Below the pieces are notes generated by a model, which saw only the letters and a list, made by a program, of their open reading frames with translations, did not search any database and was not told the DNA's origin. A DNA stretch of 64,000 bases from NCBI RefSeq assembly GCF_003319125.1, contig NZ_QOHG01000003.1, positions 62,001 through 126,000 on the forward strand, in the 5' to 3' direction. The position numbers were made by a program, and so were the translations under genes. The stretch comes from Blastococcus sp. TF02A-26. Lineage in GTDB: Bacteria > Actinomycetota > Actinomycetes > Mycobacteriales > Geodermatophilaceae. Of this stretch, positions 9,182 to 18,198 are shown piece by piece; positions within the stretch are counted from its first letter, which is position 1; every line of letters begins with the position of its first letter.

Positions 9182-10156
9182 TCACGACGCGGCGGGGGTC
9201 TGCTCCGTGACGCTGGGCACCTCACGCGTGGGCACGGACCGCCCGCCGGCCCGGTACAGCGAACTCGGCAGCTCGTGGCCGACCGCGCGCTCGGTCACCC
9301 GTGCGGCGGCGAGGACGGCGTCCAGGTCGATGCCGGTGTGCACGCCGGACTCCTCGAGCATGTACACGAGCTCCTCGGTGGCGATGTTGCCGCTCGCCCC
9401 CGGCGCGAAGGGGCACCCGCCCAGCCCGCCGACCGACGAGTCCAGCTGCGTGACCCCCGCCTGGACGGCGGCCAGCGCGTTGGCCTGGCCGGTCCCCCGG
9501 GTGTCGTGGAAGTGCACGCCGACCGGCACACCGGGGCAGACCCGGCGGACGGCGTCGAGCACCCGGACGACCCGCATCGGGGTGGTGGTGCCGATCGTGT
9601 CGCCGAGGCAGATCCGGTCCGCGCCGGCGGTCACCGCGGCGCGGGCGACGTCGACGGTGCGGGCGATCGGGGTGCGCCCGTCGAACGGGCAGTCCCAGGC
9701 GGTGGCGACGACGACCTCGAGCGTGCCCCCGGCGCCGTGCGCCAGGCCGGCGATCTCGCCGACGGCGGCCACCGCCTCGGCGGTGCTGCGCCCGGCGTTG
9801 GCCCGGCTGTGCCCGTCGGAGGCCGAGACGACGTACTCGAGGTCGGGCACGCCGGCGTCGACGGCGCGCACCGCGCCACGCGGGTTCGCCACCAGCGCGG
9901 AGAACGCCACACCGCTCCACCGGCCCAGCTCGGCGGCGACCTGGTCGGCGTCGGCGAGGGCCGGGACCGCCCGCGGCGAGACGAAGGAGGTGGCCTCGAT
10001 CCGCCGCACCCCCGTGGCGACCAGCGCCTCGAGCATGGCCAGCTTGTCGGTCAGGGGGAGGACGGGCTCGAGCTGCAGCCCGTCCCGCATGCCCACCTCG
10101 CGGATGTCGACCGCCGGGGGGAGCACCAGGTCGAAGGGGTCCCGGTCGGGGTGCAC
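9182..10156 (-). CDS. mvaB: Hydroxymethylglutaryl-CoA lyase
   Basis: 324 residues from a GTG start behind GAGGAG. A TIM-barrel DRE-type metallolyase: REVGMRDGLQ near the N-terminus (metal Asp and catalytic Arg), HFHDTRGTG (metal His), and the HMGCL signature GLGGCPFAPGASGN containing the catalytic Cys. It cleaves HMG-CoA to acetoacetate and acetyl-CoA, the last step of leucine catabolism. It forms a two-gene unit with the flavin reductase. No other leucine-degradation genes are in the window. Confidence 0.93.
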   Translation of the reverse strand: MHPDRDPFDLVLPPAVDIREVGMRDGLQLEPVLPLTDKLAMLEALVATGVRRIEATSFVSPRAVPALADADQVAAELGRWSGVAFSALVANPRGAVRAVDAGVPDLEYVVSASDGHSRANAGRSTAEAVAAVGEIAGLAHGAGGTLEVVVATAWDCPFDGRTPIARTVDVARAAVTAGADRICLGDTIGTTTPMRVVRVLDAVRRVCPGVPVGVHFHDTRGTGQANALAAVQAGVTQLDSSVGGLGGCPFAPGASGNIATEELVYMLEESGVHTGIDLDAVLAAARVTERAVGHELPSSLYRAGGRSVPTREVPSVTEQTPAAS

Positions 10157-10235
10157 GTCGCGCTCCTCTGCTCGCCGTCGCCGACGACCGCCGTCGTCCG
10201 CCGTCCCATCCTCCCGCAGGGAACTGCGAGATCAC

Positions 10236-10249
10236 GTTCCACGTGGAAC
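10236..10249. other. parS-like ParB site 2
   Basis: Perfect GTTCCACGTGGAAC in the 170-bp intergenic gap between divergent mvaB and the GGDEF gene. Confidence 0.75.
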
Positions 10250-10326
10250 GGGTCCGGGCACTACCCGGGTGTAGTGCGGCCAGGACTGTCACGGGGGGCG
10301 TCTTGGATGACCGCGGGAGGTGGGAC

Positions 10327-11226
10327 GTGGGCGAGCGGAGCAGCAGCGCGGCCGTGACCGAGGAACGGTCTGCGGCCGGCTGGGACGCGTTCCGCCATGC
10401 ACCGCTGGGCATGGCGATCAGCCGGGTCGACAGCGTGCTGATCGAGGTCAACCCGGCCCTGGAGCGGCTGCTGGGCCGGTCGGCGCAGGAGCTCTCGGGG
10501 GCCTCGCTCTACGAGCTGACCGACCCCGACGAGCTGCCCGGCATCCGGGACGCGTGCACCGCGGTCCACGCCGTCCCCGGGCGGGTGTCCCGCGTCGAGG
10601 GCGGTCTGCTGCACGGCGACGGCACGCGGGTGCCGGTGCAGGTCACGGTCACCCGGGTGGCGGAGGAGCCCGACCGGCCCTCCCACCTGGTGCTCGTGAT
10701 CGAGGACATCACCGACCGCAAGGCCCTCGAGGCGCAGTTGGTGCACCGGTCGCTGCACGACGCGCTCACCGGCCTGCCGAACCGGATCCTGTTCGGCGAC
10801 CGGCTGCGCCACGCCCTGGAGCGCGGCCACCGCGAGGGCACGCCCACCTGCGTGCTCGTCGTCGACCTCGACGGCTTCAAGGACATCAACGACCGGTTCG
10901 GCCACCCCATGGGCGACGCGGTGCTCACGGCCTTCGCCGAGCGGCTCACCTCGGTCCTGCGCGCCAGTGACACCGCGGCCCGGCTCGGCGGCGACGAGTT
11001 CAGCATCGTCTGCGAGAACACCGACCGGGCCGACGCCGAGGTGCTCGCCGGCCGGCTGCGCACCGCCGTCCTCGAGCCCCTGGAGATCGACGGCACCCGG
11101 ATCGCGCTGGGCATGAGCGTCGGGATCGGCACCGCCGAACCCGGTGCCGATCCCGACGAGGCGTGCGAGGCGGTCGTCCGCGCCGCCGACGACGCGATGT
11201 ACGCGGACAAGAAGCGCGCCCGCTGA
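10327..11226 (+). CDS. PAS-GGDEF diguanylate cyclase
   Basis: 299 residues from the GTG at 10327, chosen because GGGAGG lies just upstream. A PAS domain (about 15-135) contains DAFRHAPLGMAI and EVNPALERLLGR and ends in the DITDRKALE linker. The GGDEF domain (about 140-299) carries DALTGLPNR, DLDGFKDIND and an intact catalytic ARLGGDEF, so it should make cyclic-di-GMP from two GTP. It has no membrane segment, so sensing is cytoplasmic. The PAS ligand is unknown. Confidence 0.92.
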   Translation: MGERSSSAAVTEERSAAGWDAFRHAPLGMAISRVDSVLIEVNPALERLLGRSAQELSGASLYELTDPDELPGIRDACTAVHAVPGRVSRVEGGLLHGDGTRVPVQVTVTRVAEEPDRPSHLVLVIEDITDRKALEAQLVHRSLHDALTGLPNRILFGDRLRHALERGHREGTPTCVLVVDLDGFKDINDRFGHPMGDAVLTAFAERLTSVLRASDTAARLGGDEFSIVCENTDRADAEVLAGRLRTAVLEPLEIDGTRIALGMSVGIGTAEPGADPDEACEAVVRAADDAMYADKKRAR

Positions 11227-11236
11227 GCGGCGCGAC

Positions 11237-11914
11237 TCAGGCCGGGGGACCGCTCCGGATCCAGCCCAGGGTGGCGGGCAACCGGGCGTAGACGGCCGTG
11301 ATCACCGGGAGCACGCCGGCGAAGAGCGAGAACGCGACGATGCCGACGACCTCGTCGTCGTCGTCGAAGGTGGCCGCCCCCACGAGGGCGGCGAGCAGCA
11401 GCACGCCGACCGCGGCCAGGGCCGAGGCGAACAGCGGCGTCGCCGGCCGGCGGGCCAGCACCTGCGCCGAGCCGTAGATCATCACGCCGGCGCAGGGCAG
11501 GCCGAGGGCGAGCAGCCACGTCGAGGCGTCGCCGTCGCCGATCGACGCGATGAGGAACAGCAGCGATCCGGCGAGCGTGAGCCCACCGGTCACGTAGCCG
11601 AGTACCCCCGCGGCGGTGGCGACCCCGGGGCGGCCCGGTCCGTGCGGCCAAGGGGCGGTCGCCGCCCAGGGGTGGGCGCCGTACACCGGCACCTGCCCGT
11701 ACCCGGGCTGACCGTACGTGGGGAACTGGCCGTAGCCGGGCTGCCCGTACGCCGGCACCTGCCCGTACCCGGGCTGACCGTACGTCGGGGACTGGCCGTA
11801 GCCGGGCTGCCCGTACGTCGGGAACTGGCCGTGGCCGGAGTGCCCGGCGTAGGGGTCGGTGTAGCCCGGCTGCTGGCCGTAGCCGGGCTCCGGCGGGGAA
11901 CCGTGCTCGCTCAT
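11237..11914 (-). CDS. Membrane protein with a Tyr/Gly/Pro repeat N-terminus
   Basis: 225 residues from the ATG at 11914. Residues 10-80 are near-perfect tandem repeats of YGQPGYGQ(F/V/S)P(T/A). Four hydrophobic helices follow (about 100-122, 129-150, 162-182, 193-212). Repeat-plus-four-helix proteins of this shape are common and uncharacterised in actinobacteria (DUF4190-like). The tail may be extracellular or cytoplasmic. It converges with the diguanylate cyclase. Confidence 0.75.
   Translation of the reverse strand: MSEHGSPPEPGYGQQPGYTDPYAGHSGHGQFPTYGQPGYGQSPTYGQPGYGQVPAYGQPGYGQFPTYGQPGYGQVPVYGAHPWAATAPWPHGPGRPGVATAAGVLGYVTGGLTLAGSLLFLIASIGDGDASTWLLALGLPCAGVMIYGSAQVLARRPATPLFASALAAVGVLLLAALVGAATFDDDDEVVGIVAFSLFAGVLPVITAVYARLPATLGWIRSGPPA
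11688..11850. repeat. Tandem coding repeats encoding YGQPGYGQ units
   Basis: Units such as CCGTAGCCGGGCTGCCCGTA alternate through the 5' part of the gene. They are short-period coding repeats, likely to vary in copy number between strains. Confidence 0.75.
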
Positions 11915-12020
11915 GAGCCCAGAGTCTGCGGTGCCGGACCGCGCTGTGCCGGTTCCGGCTCGCCGTCTCACCACGACGGAGGACCCGTCACCCCCCGTCC
12001 CCTCCGAGGCGGACAGCGGG

Positions 12021-13655
12021 TCAGCCGCGGAGGGCGGCGGTGACGACCTCCTGGGCCTCCAGCTGCACGCGCGCGAGGTGCTCGGGGCCGGCGAAGGACT
12101 CCGCGTAGACCTTGTAGACGTCCTCGGTCCCGGAGGGGCGGGCGGCGAACCAGGCGTTCTCGGTGACCACCTTGAGCCCGCCGATCGGGGCGTCGTTGCC
12201 CGGCGCCCGGGTCAGCTTGGCCACGATCGGCTCCCCGGCCAGCTCGGTGGCCGCGACCGCCTCGGGCGAGAGCTTCCCCAGCGCCGCCTTCTGCTCCCGG
12301 GTCGCCGGGGCGTCCACCCGCGCGTACGCCGACTCCCCGTACCGCGCGGTGAGCTCGCCGTGCAGCTGCGAGGGGGAGCGGCCGGTCACCGCCTGGATCT
12401 CCGACGCCAGCAGCGCGAGGAGGATGCCGTCCTTGTCCGTCGTCCACACCCCACCGTCCCGGCGCAGGAACGAGGCGCCCGCCGACTCCTCGCCGCCGAA
12501 CCCGACCGACCCGTCGAGCAGGCCGGGCACGAACCACTTGAAGCCGACCGGGACCTCCACCAGCCGCCGGCCCGACCCCGCGACGACCCGGTCGATGAGC
12601 GACGACGACACCAGCGTCTTGCCGACGGCGACGTCCGCGGCCCACTCGGGGCGGTGGGCGAAGAGGTAGGAGATCGCCACGGCCAGGAAGTGGTTGGGGT
12701 TCATCAGCCCCCCGTCGGGGGTCACGATGCCGTGCCGGTCGGCGTCCGCGTCGTTGCCGGTGGCGATCGCGTAGTCGCCGCGCTTGTCGATGAGCGAGGC
12801 CATGGCCGACGGCGACGAGCAGTCCATCCGGATCTTCCCGTCCCAGTCCAGCGTCATGAACCGCCAGGTGGGGTCGACCAGCGGGTTGACCACGGTCAGG
12901 TCCAACCGGTGGCGCTCGGCGATGGCACCCCAGTAGTCCACGCTCGCGCCACCCAGCGGGTCGGCGCCGATCCGCACCCCGGCCTCCCGGACGGCGTCGA
13001 GGTCGAGCACCGACGGGAGGTCGGCCACGTAGTCGCCGAGGAAGTCGTGCGCGCCGGCCGCGGCCCGCGCCCGCGCGAACGGGAGGCGCCGGACGCCGTC
13101 CAGGCCGGCCCGCAGCAGCGCGTTGGCGCGGTCGGCGATCGCCTTCGTGGCATCGGTGTCGGCGGGGCCGCCGTGCGGGGGGTTGTACTTGAAGCCGCCG
13201 TCGCGCGGCGGGTTGTGCGACGGGGTGACGACGATGCCGTCGGCGAGACCGCGCGTGCGGCCCGCGTTCGCCCGGAGGATCGCATGGCTGACGGCCGGCG
13301 TCGGCGTGTAGCGGTCGGCGGCGTCGACGAGCACCGTCACGTCGTTGGCGGCGAGCACCTCCAGCGCGCTGGACCATGCGGGCTCGCTGAGCGCGTGGGT
13401 GTCGCGGCCGAGGAACAGCGGACCGTCGATGCCCTGGCCGGCGCGGTACTCGACGATCGCCTGGGTGGTCGCCAGGATGTGCGCCTCGTTGAAGGCGGCG
13501 TCGAGCGCCGAGCCGCGGTGGCCCGACGTCCCGAACGCCACCTGCTGCGCCGGCTCCCCCGGGTCGGGCTGCAACGTGTAGTAGGCGGTGACCAGCGCGG
13601 CGACGTCGACCAGGTCGCTGGGCTGGGCGGGCTGACCGGCACGGACGTCGCTCAT
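12021..13655 (-). CDS. pgm: Phosphoglucomutase (alpha-D-glucose phosphate-specific)
   Basis: 544 residues from the ATG at 13655, usual for the bacterial Pgm family. Motifs: FGTSGHRGS near the start, the phosphoserine loop [12 protein letters not shown], the metal loop [12 protein letters not shown], sugar-binding [10 protein letters not shown], and the phosphate-binding [10 protein letters not shown] near the C-terminus. It interconverts glucose-1-phosphate and glucose-6-phosphate, feeding glycogen, trehalose and cell-wall sugar synthesis. It is a single gene. Confidence 0.96.
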   Translation of the reverse strand: MSDVRAGQPAQPSDLVDVAALVTAYYTLQPDPGEPAQQVAFGTSGHRGSALDAAFNEAHILATTQAIVEYRAGQGIDGPLFLGRDTHALSEPAWSSALEVLAANDVTVLVDAADRYTPTPAVSHAILRANAGRTRGLADGIVVTPSHNPPRDGGFKYNPPHGGPADTDATKAIADRANALLRAGLDGVRRLPFARARAAAGAHDFLGDYVADLPSVLDLDAVREAGVRIGADPLGGASVDYWGAIAERHRLDLTVVNPLVDPTWRFMTLDWDGKIRMDCSSPSAMASLIDKRGDYAIATGNDADADRHGIVTPDGGLMNPNHFLAVAISYLFAHRPEWAADVAVGKTLVSSSLIDRVVAGSGRRLVEVPVGFKWFVPGLLDGSVGFGGEESAGASFLRRDGGVWTTDKDGILLALLASEIQAVTGRSPSQLHGELTARYGESAYARVDAPATREQKAALGKLSPEAVAATELAGEPIVAKLTRAPGNDAPIGGLKVVTENAWFAARPSGTEDVYKVYAESFAGPEHLARVQLEAQEVVTAALRG

Positions 13656-13782
13656 GCCCCGATCCTCGCGCCCCGGCCGGTGCGGCGGCGAGCCGGCCCG
13701 CCCGACCGGGCTCACCCCACGGGGGGACATCCGAGCCTTTCCGGTTCAGTGGAGCGACTCCACCGGTCGTTGGACGGGTGTG

Positions 13783-15402
13783 ATGACCAACGGGGCTCCC
13801 GACGGCGGGAACGACGACGTCCTCGTGACGTTGATGCAACTGCCGCACGCCGTCTTCGCCGCACTCGCCTCCGACGGCGTGATGGTGGCCATGCCGGACT
13901 CCGTCGGGATCCCCGCCGACCGCGTCCTGCCCGTTCCCGAGGACCGGTCCACGGCGGTCGACGTCGTCGTCCCGGCCGACACGATGGCGGTGGTCGACGC
14001 CTGGGAACGGGTGCTGGGCAACGGGCTGTCCTTCACCACCGTGCACACCCGCCGGGACCCCGAGCAGCCGGTGATGCTGACGTTCCTCGACGTCCGTGCC
14101 GAGCACGGCGTGCTGCTGGCGGCATTCGAGGTGGTCGGCGTCGATCCCGACGACGCCGCTGTCGCCGCTGCGCAGGGCGAGTGGGTGGCGGTCTCCCGGA
14201 CGCCGCGCACCGCGGTCGTGCGCAAGAACGCCTTCGCCGTCGTCACCGAGATCGACGAGCGGACCACCCGGATGCTCGGGTGGGGCGCCGAGCAGATGGT
14301 CGGCCGGCGCTCGTCGGAGTTCGTGCACCCCGACGACCAGGAGCGCGCCGTCTCGAACTGGCTCGAGCTCCTCTCCACCCAGGACTCGCAGCGCGTGCGG
14401 CTGCGGCACCGGCGGGCCGACGGCAGCTGGGCCTGGCTGGAGCTGGAGAACCAGTACCTGCCGGCCGACGACCCGGCCGACGCGGTCGTGGTCTCGACCA
14501 TGAACGACATCTCCGACGAGATGGCGGCCCACGAGGCGCTGCGCCAGCAGGAGCGCCTGCTGCGCCGCGTGGCCGAGTCCCTGCCCCTGGCGGTGCTGCA
14601 GCTGACCGCGGACCGTTCCGTGGTGTTCGCCAACTCCCGGTTCGGGGAGCTCGTGGGTGCGGGCGACCCGCTGCCCACGCTGCTGGCCGTCCTGGCCGGT
14701 GCCGACGCCGCCGCGCTGGAGGCAGCGCTCGCGGCGGCGCTGGACGAGGGCGTCGACACCGAGCTCGAGGTCGTCGTCGAGCAGCCGCAGCGGGGGCGGC
14801 GGATCTGCTCGGTCGGCGTCGTCGCCCTGGGCGACCGCGAGGGGACGCCGGGCGCGCTCATCTCGCTGACCGACGTCACCGCCGCGGTGCGGCTCCGCGA
14901 GGAGCTCACCGTGCGCGCGACCACCGATCCGCTCACCGGCGCGGCCAACCGCTCGGCGACCATGGCCGCGCTCGAACGGGCCCTGGCCGAGCCGGTGGAC
15001 ACGATCACCGCCGTGCTGTTCGTCGACCTCGACGGCTTCAAGCAGCTCAACGACACCCACGGGCACGACGCCGGCGACGAGCTGCTGCGGCTGACCGCGA
15101 CCCGGCTGGCCGGGGTCGTGCGACCGGACGACGTCGTGGGGCGGCTGGGTGGCGACGAGTTCCTCCTGGTCAGCCGCGGCCACCAGGACCCGGAGTCGGC
15201 CATGGCCCTCGGCCAGCGGGTGCACGAGGCGCTCGGCGGGCCGGCGGTCGTGCGGCAGGGCCCGGTCACCGTCCGGGCCAGCATCGGCGTCTCCTGCGGG
15301 CGCGCCGGTTGCGACCCGATCGACCTGATCCGCAGGGCCGACCAGGCCATGTACCGCTCGAAGCAGCAGGGCCGTGGCCGGCCCGTCCTGGCCGGCTCCT
15401 AG
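13783..15402 (+). CDS. Multi-PAS GGDEF diguanylate cyclase
   Basis: 539 residues from the ATG at 13783. At least two PAS-like modules: one around 140-260 with DERTTRMLGWGAEQMVG and FVHPDDQE, which joins a second (about 275-375) through an NDISDEMAAHEALRQQE linker. The C-terminal GGDEF domain (about 380-539) has DPLTGAANR, DLDGFKQLND and intact GRLGGDEF, so it should make cyclic-di-GMP. There are no membrane segments and no EAL domain. It is the second diguanylate cyclase within 5 kb, divergent from pgm. Confidence 0.92.
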   Translation: MTNGAPDGGNDDVLVTLMQLPHAVFAALASDGVMVAMPDSVGIPADRVLPVPEDRSTAVDVVVPADTMAVVDAWERVLGNGLSFTTVHTRRDPEQPVMLTFLDVRAEHGVLLAAFEVVGVDPDDAAVAAAQGEWVAVSRTPRTAVVRKNAFAVVTEIDERTTRMLGWGAEQMVGRRSSEFVHPDDQERAVSNWLELLSTQDSQRVRLRHRRADGSWAWLELENQYLPADDPADAVVVSTMNDISDEMAAHEALRQQERLLRRVAESLPLAVLQLTADRSVVFANSRFGELVGAGDPLPTLLAVLAGADAAALEAALAAALDEGVDTELEVVVEQPQRGRRICSVGVVALGDREGTPGALISLTDVTAAVRLREELTVRATTDPLTGAANRSATMAALERALAEPVDTITAVLFVDLDGFKQLNDTHGHDAGDELLRLTATRLAGVVRPDDVVGRLGGDEFLLVSRGHQDPESAMALGQRVHEALGGPAVVRQGPVTVRASIGVSCGRAGCDPIDLIRRADQAMYRSKQQGRGRPVLAGS

Positions 15403-15722
15403 TCCGTCCGGCGCTCGCGGAGCAGCCGGGCCGGGGCGCGGCGCGCCCAGGCCTCCTCGAGCAGCTCCGCGACCAGATCGGGGCTCGCCGTCGCCAGGTC
15501 CACCCGGACGCCGGAGAGCTTCGCGCCCCAGAAGAGCAGGGTGCACGGTCCGCCCTCGGCCGCCCGGGCGGTGGACTCGTCGACCAGCACGTTGAGCTGG
15601 GTGCCGGTCCACTGGGTGGCCAGGACCCTGGTGCCCAGCCGGTAGGCGGTGCGGCCGTGGTGGTCGCCCTCGGTCACCTCCGGGAGGCCGAGGGCGATCG
15701 TGCGGACGTCGTCGGGCGTCAC
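15399..15722 (-). CDS. MmcQ/YjbR-like protein
   Basis: 107 residues from a GTG start. The sequence PEVTEGDHHGRTAYRLGTRVLAT, with a later AELLEEAWARRAP, fits the MmcQ/YjbR double-wing family of small nucleic-acid-binding-like proteins. It overlaps the stop of the VOC gene by 4 bp and is the last gene of an AraC-VOC-YjbR unit. It ends across the stop of the convergent GGDEF gene. Confidence 0.8.
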   Translation of the reverse strand: MTPDDVRTIALGLPEVTEGDHHGRTAYRLGTRVLATQWTGTQLNVLVDESTARAAEGGPCTLLFWGAKLSGVRVDLATASPDLVAELLEEAWARRAPARLLRERRTD

Positions 15723-16114
15723 CGGCGCGGCGCGCCCCGGTAGCTGCCGACGCTCCAGCTGTTGCCCTCCGGGTCGCGGACGGAGAACTCCTGCCCGCCG
15801 TGCTCGGGGGACTGCAGCGGGCGGAGGACGGCGGCGCCGGCGGCCTGCACGCGCGCCCAGACCGCCTCGACGTCGTCGGTCACCAGGTAGGCGCCGCTGA
15901 CGCCGGGCTCCACGTCCCAGCCCCCGTCGTCCCGGGCCGAGCCGAGCATCACGCCGCCGCCCGGCGGCCAGGCGAGCTCGGCGTGGACGACCAGGTCGCC
16001 GTCGGGGACGACGAGGGTCTCCTCGAAGCCGAGGACGTCGACCAGCCAGCGGATGAGGGCGGGGGCGTCGGTGGCGCGGAAGGCGGGCCAGACGGTGGGG
16101 GCAGGTGTGGTCAT
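15719..16114 (-). CDS. VOC (glyoxalase/bleomycin-resistance superfamily) protein
   Basis: 131 residues. Two beta-alpha-beta-beta-beta modules: RATDAPALIRWLVDVLGFEETL at the start, then LVTDDVEAVWARVQAAGA and the C-terminal EFSVRDPEGNSWSVGSY. The start codon overlaps the stop of the AraC gene (ATGA), so the two are coupled. The reaction cannot be assigned; relatives bind small toxic molecules or catalyse metal-dependent chemistry. Confidence 0.88.
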   Translation of the reverse strand: MTTPAPTVWPAFRATDAPALIRWLVDVLGFEETLVVPDGDLVVHAELAWPPGGGVMLGSARDDGGWDVEPGVSGAYLVTDDVEAVWARVQAAGAAVLRPLQSPEHGGQEFSVRDPEGNSWSVGSYRGAPRR

Positions 16115-16965
16115 GCCGCCGACCCTGGCCGATCGGTGCGCCACCGGTCTTGGACGATTCCGAACTCCGCCTCCAGCCAGCGCAGCGGCGGGAGCCCGGC
16201 GAAGGCCCGCCAGTCGCGGGTCAGGTGCGACTGGTCGGCGAAGCCGGTGGCCGCGGCCAGGCGGGCGAGGTCGGGGGCGCCTCCGGCCGCGACCCGCTGC
16301 GAGAGCGCCCGCCGGGCCCGGTCGAAGCGGACGACGCGCGCGGCCTCCTTCGGGCCGAGGCCGGTCTCGGCGCGGAAGCGGTTGGTGAGGTGCCGCTCGG
16401 ACCAGCCGATCCGCCGGGCCAGCTCGGCCACCCGGACGCGTCCACCGGACACCAGCGTGAGCCGCCAGGCCTCGGCGACCTCGGCAGGGGGGTCCGGTCG
16501 CGGCCGGACCGCCCGGCCCAGGACCTCCTCGACGGCGGCGAACCGGGCCGGCCAGCAGTCGGCGGCGCGCACGCGGTCCACCAGCTCGTGGCCGACCGGC
16601 CCGAGGACGTCGACCAGCGGGCAGTCCAGCGCCGCCAGCTCCGCGGCGGGCACCCCCAGCAGCCGGCGGGCGCCCAGCGGCGTCAGGTCCAGCTGCACCC
16701 CCGCCTGCCGGCCCGGGTGGGTGATCAGCGCCGGTGCGGTGTGCAGGCCGCCGACCATCGCGTCGTAGCGGCCGGGGGCCTGGGCGGGGTCGGCGTGCGC
16801 GGCGATCTCGACCGGGTCGTCGAGGGTGACGATCAACGTCAGCGTGGGGGAGGGGAGCCCGCGGTGGACCGCCGGCTCGATCCCCTCCTGCCGGTACCCC
16901 ACGGCTCCGGACACGAGCCCGTGCAGCGGCCCCGACGGCCGGTGCTCGACGAACTCGCTGATCAC
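16111..16965 (-). CDS. AraC family transcriptional regulator
   Basis: 284 residues. The N-terminal sensor part (about 1-145) is followed by a double helix-turn-helix (about 175-275) with VAELARRIGWSERHLTNRF and LARLAAATGFADQSHLTRDW, the classic AraC signature. It is first in a tightly coupled AraC-VOC-YjbR operon and probably controls it in response to a ligand of the VOC protein (inference). Confidence 0.9.
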   Translation of the reverse strand: MISEFVEHRPSGPLHGLVSGAVGYRQEGIEPAVHRGLPSPTLTLIVTLDDPVEIAAHADPAQAPGRYDAMVGGLHTAPALITHPGRQAGVQLDLTPLGARRLLGVPAAELAALDCPLVDVLGPVGHELVDRVRAADCWPARFAAVEEVLGRAVRPRPDPPAEVAEAWRLTLVSGGRVRVAELARRIGWSERHLTNRFRAETGLGPKEAARVVRFDRARRALSQRVAAGGAPDLARLAAATGFADQSHLTRDWRAFAGLPPLRWLEAEFGIVQDRWRTDRPGSAA

Positions 16966-17006
16966 CGGCCCAGGATGGCAGCGATCGGCGCCGCCGTCGT
17001 CCCCCG

Positions 17007-17990
17007 TCAGTCCTCGACGGAGTCGAGGCCATCCCGTTGCTCGACTACGTCGAGGCCATCCCGTTGCTCGACTACGTCGAGGCCATCCCGTTGCTCGACT
17101 ACGTCGAGGCCATCCCGTTGCTCGACTACGTCGAGGCCATCCCGTTGCTCGACTACGTCGAGGAACCGGCGGAGGGTCTCCAGGAAGACCTCGGGCTGCT
17201 CGGAGTGCACCCAGTGCCCGGCACCCTTGATCTTCACCAGCCGGGTGTGCGGGAAGAGCTCGTCCATCCGGGCACGGTCCTGCGGCAGCACGTAGTGGCT
17301 GTTCGCGCCGGCCACCCAGAGCACCGGCCCGTCGAAGGTCGCACCCGGCGGCGGGTCGGGCCAGCCGCGCAGCTCCTCCAGGTCACGGCCGAGCAGCTCC
17401 AGGTTCAGCCGCCAGCGCCAGCCGCCGTCGGCGCCGACCCCGTCACGGACGAGCGACTGCAGCAGGAAGGAGCGCACCATCCGGCTGGGCACCGCCTCGC
17501 GCAGGGCGGCGTCGGCCTCGTCGCGCGTCTTCAGCTGGTCGAGGTCGACCGCCTGCATGGCCGCGATGAACGCGGCGAAGGGGGAGGCCTCCTCGTCGGG
17601 GTCGTCGGTCCGCCCTCCGGACACCGGGTACTCGACGGGGGCCATGTCGACGACGACGAGAGCCCGCAGCAGCTCCGGCCGGCGCAGCGCCAGCTGCATC
17701 GCCACCTTGCCGCCCATCGAGTGCCCGACCAGCGTGGCCGGCTCGCCGAACGACTCGAGCTCCGCCGCCACGAGGCCGGCCATGTCGAGGTAGTCGACCC
17801 GCTCGGTCCAGGGCGAGTGCCCGTGGTTGGGCAGGTCCAGCAGCGTGACCCGGTGCCGGTCGGCGAGGCCCTTGGCGATCGTCGTCCAGTTCTTGCCCTG
17901 GCCGAACAGCCCGTGCACGAACACCACCCGCGGCCCGGAGTCACCCACCGTGCGGGCGTGCAGCCGGTCGTCGGGGTCCGTGGTGGTCAC
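17007..17990 (-). CDS. Alpha/beta hydrolase with a repeated C-terminal tail
   Basis: 327 residues from the GTG at 17990 (VTTTDPDDRLH). The fold signature is plain: oxyanion region FVHGLFGQGKNW, nucleophile elbow VGHSMGGK (Ser), and a late GAGHWVHSEQPE (catalytic His). It is similar to YbfF/ABHD11-type esterases. The last ~50 residues are five copies of the nonapeptide DVVEQRDGL, produced by a 27-bp minisatellite and absent from normal family members. The catalytic fold ends before the repeats, so they are a dispensable appendage. Confidence 0.9.
   Translation of the reverse strand: MTTTDPDDRLHARTVGDSGPRVVFVHGLFGQGKNWTTIAKGLADRHRVTLLDLPNHGHSPWTERVDYLDMAGLVAAELESFGEPATLVGHSMGGKVAMQLALRRPELLRALVVVDMAPVEYPVSGGRTDDPDEEASPFAAFIAAMQAVDLDQLKTRDEADAALREAVPSRMVRSFLLQSLVRDGVGADGGWRWRLNLELLGRDLEELRGWPDPPPGATFDGPVLWVAGANSHYVLPQDRARMDELFPHTRLVKIKGAGHWVHSEQPEVFLETLRRFLDVVEQRDGLDVVEQRDGLDVVEQRDGLDVVEQRDGLDVVEQRDGLDSVED
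17024..17158. repeat. 27-bp in-frame minisatellite, five copies
   Basis: Five head-to-tail copies of a unit that starts CGAGGCCATCCCGTTGCTCG and ends ACTACGT begin at 17024, 17051, 17078, 17105 and 17132, with a partial sixth. I see no differences between copies, which indicates recent expansion. The unit is a multiple of 3 and keeps the hydrolase frame open. Confidence 0.95.
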
Positions 17991-18198
17991 CCGGCGATTC
18001 CACCAGAGAGGCCGCCGCGGCCACCGGGTGGAGCCGCACCACCGACCCTCCGGCCGCGTCCTGCCCCGGCTCCGGGGGCGTCCGGGCGGCTCCACCCCCT
18101 CGGACCGCGTCGGAGTTCGCCGATCCCCGGCGGTTCCGCCGGATCCCGTCGGTGTCGCCGCCTACCGTCGTCGGCCGGACCACAGGGGGAGCAGCACC

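Noticed and set aside
17024-17158. CRISPR array
   Set aside because: Units are contiguous without spacers and are in frame inside a gene.
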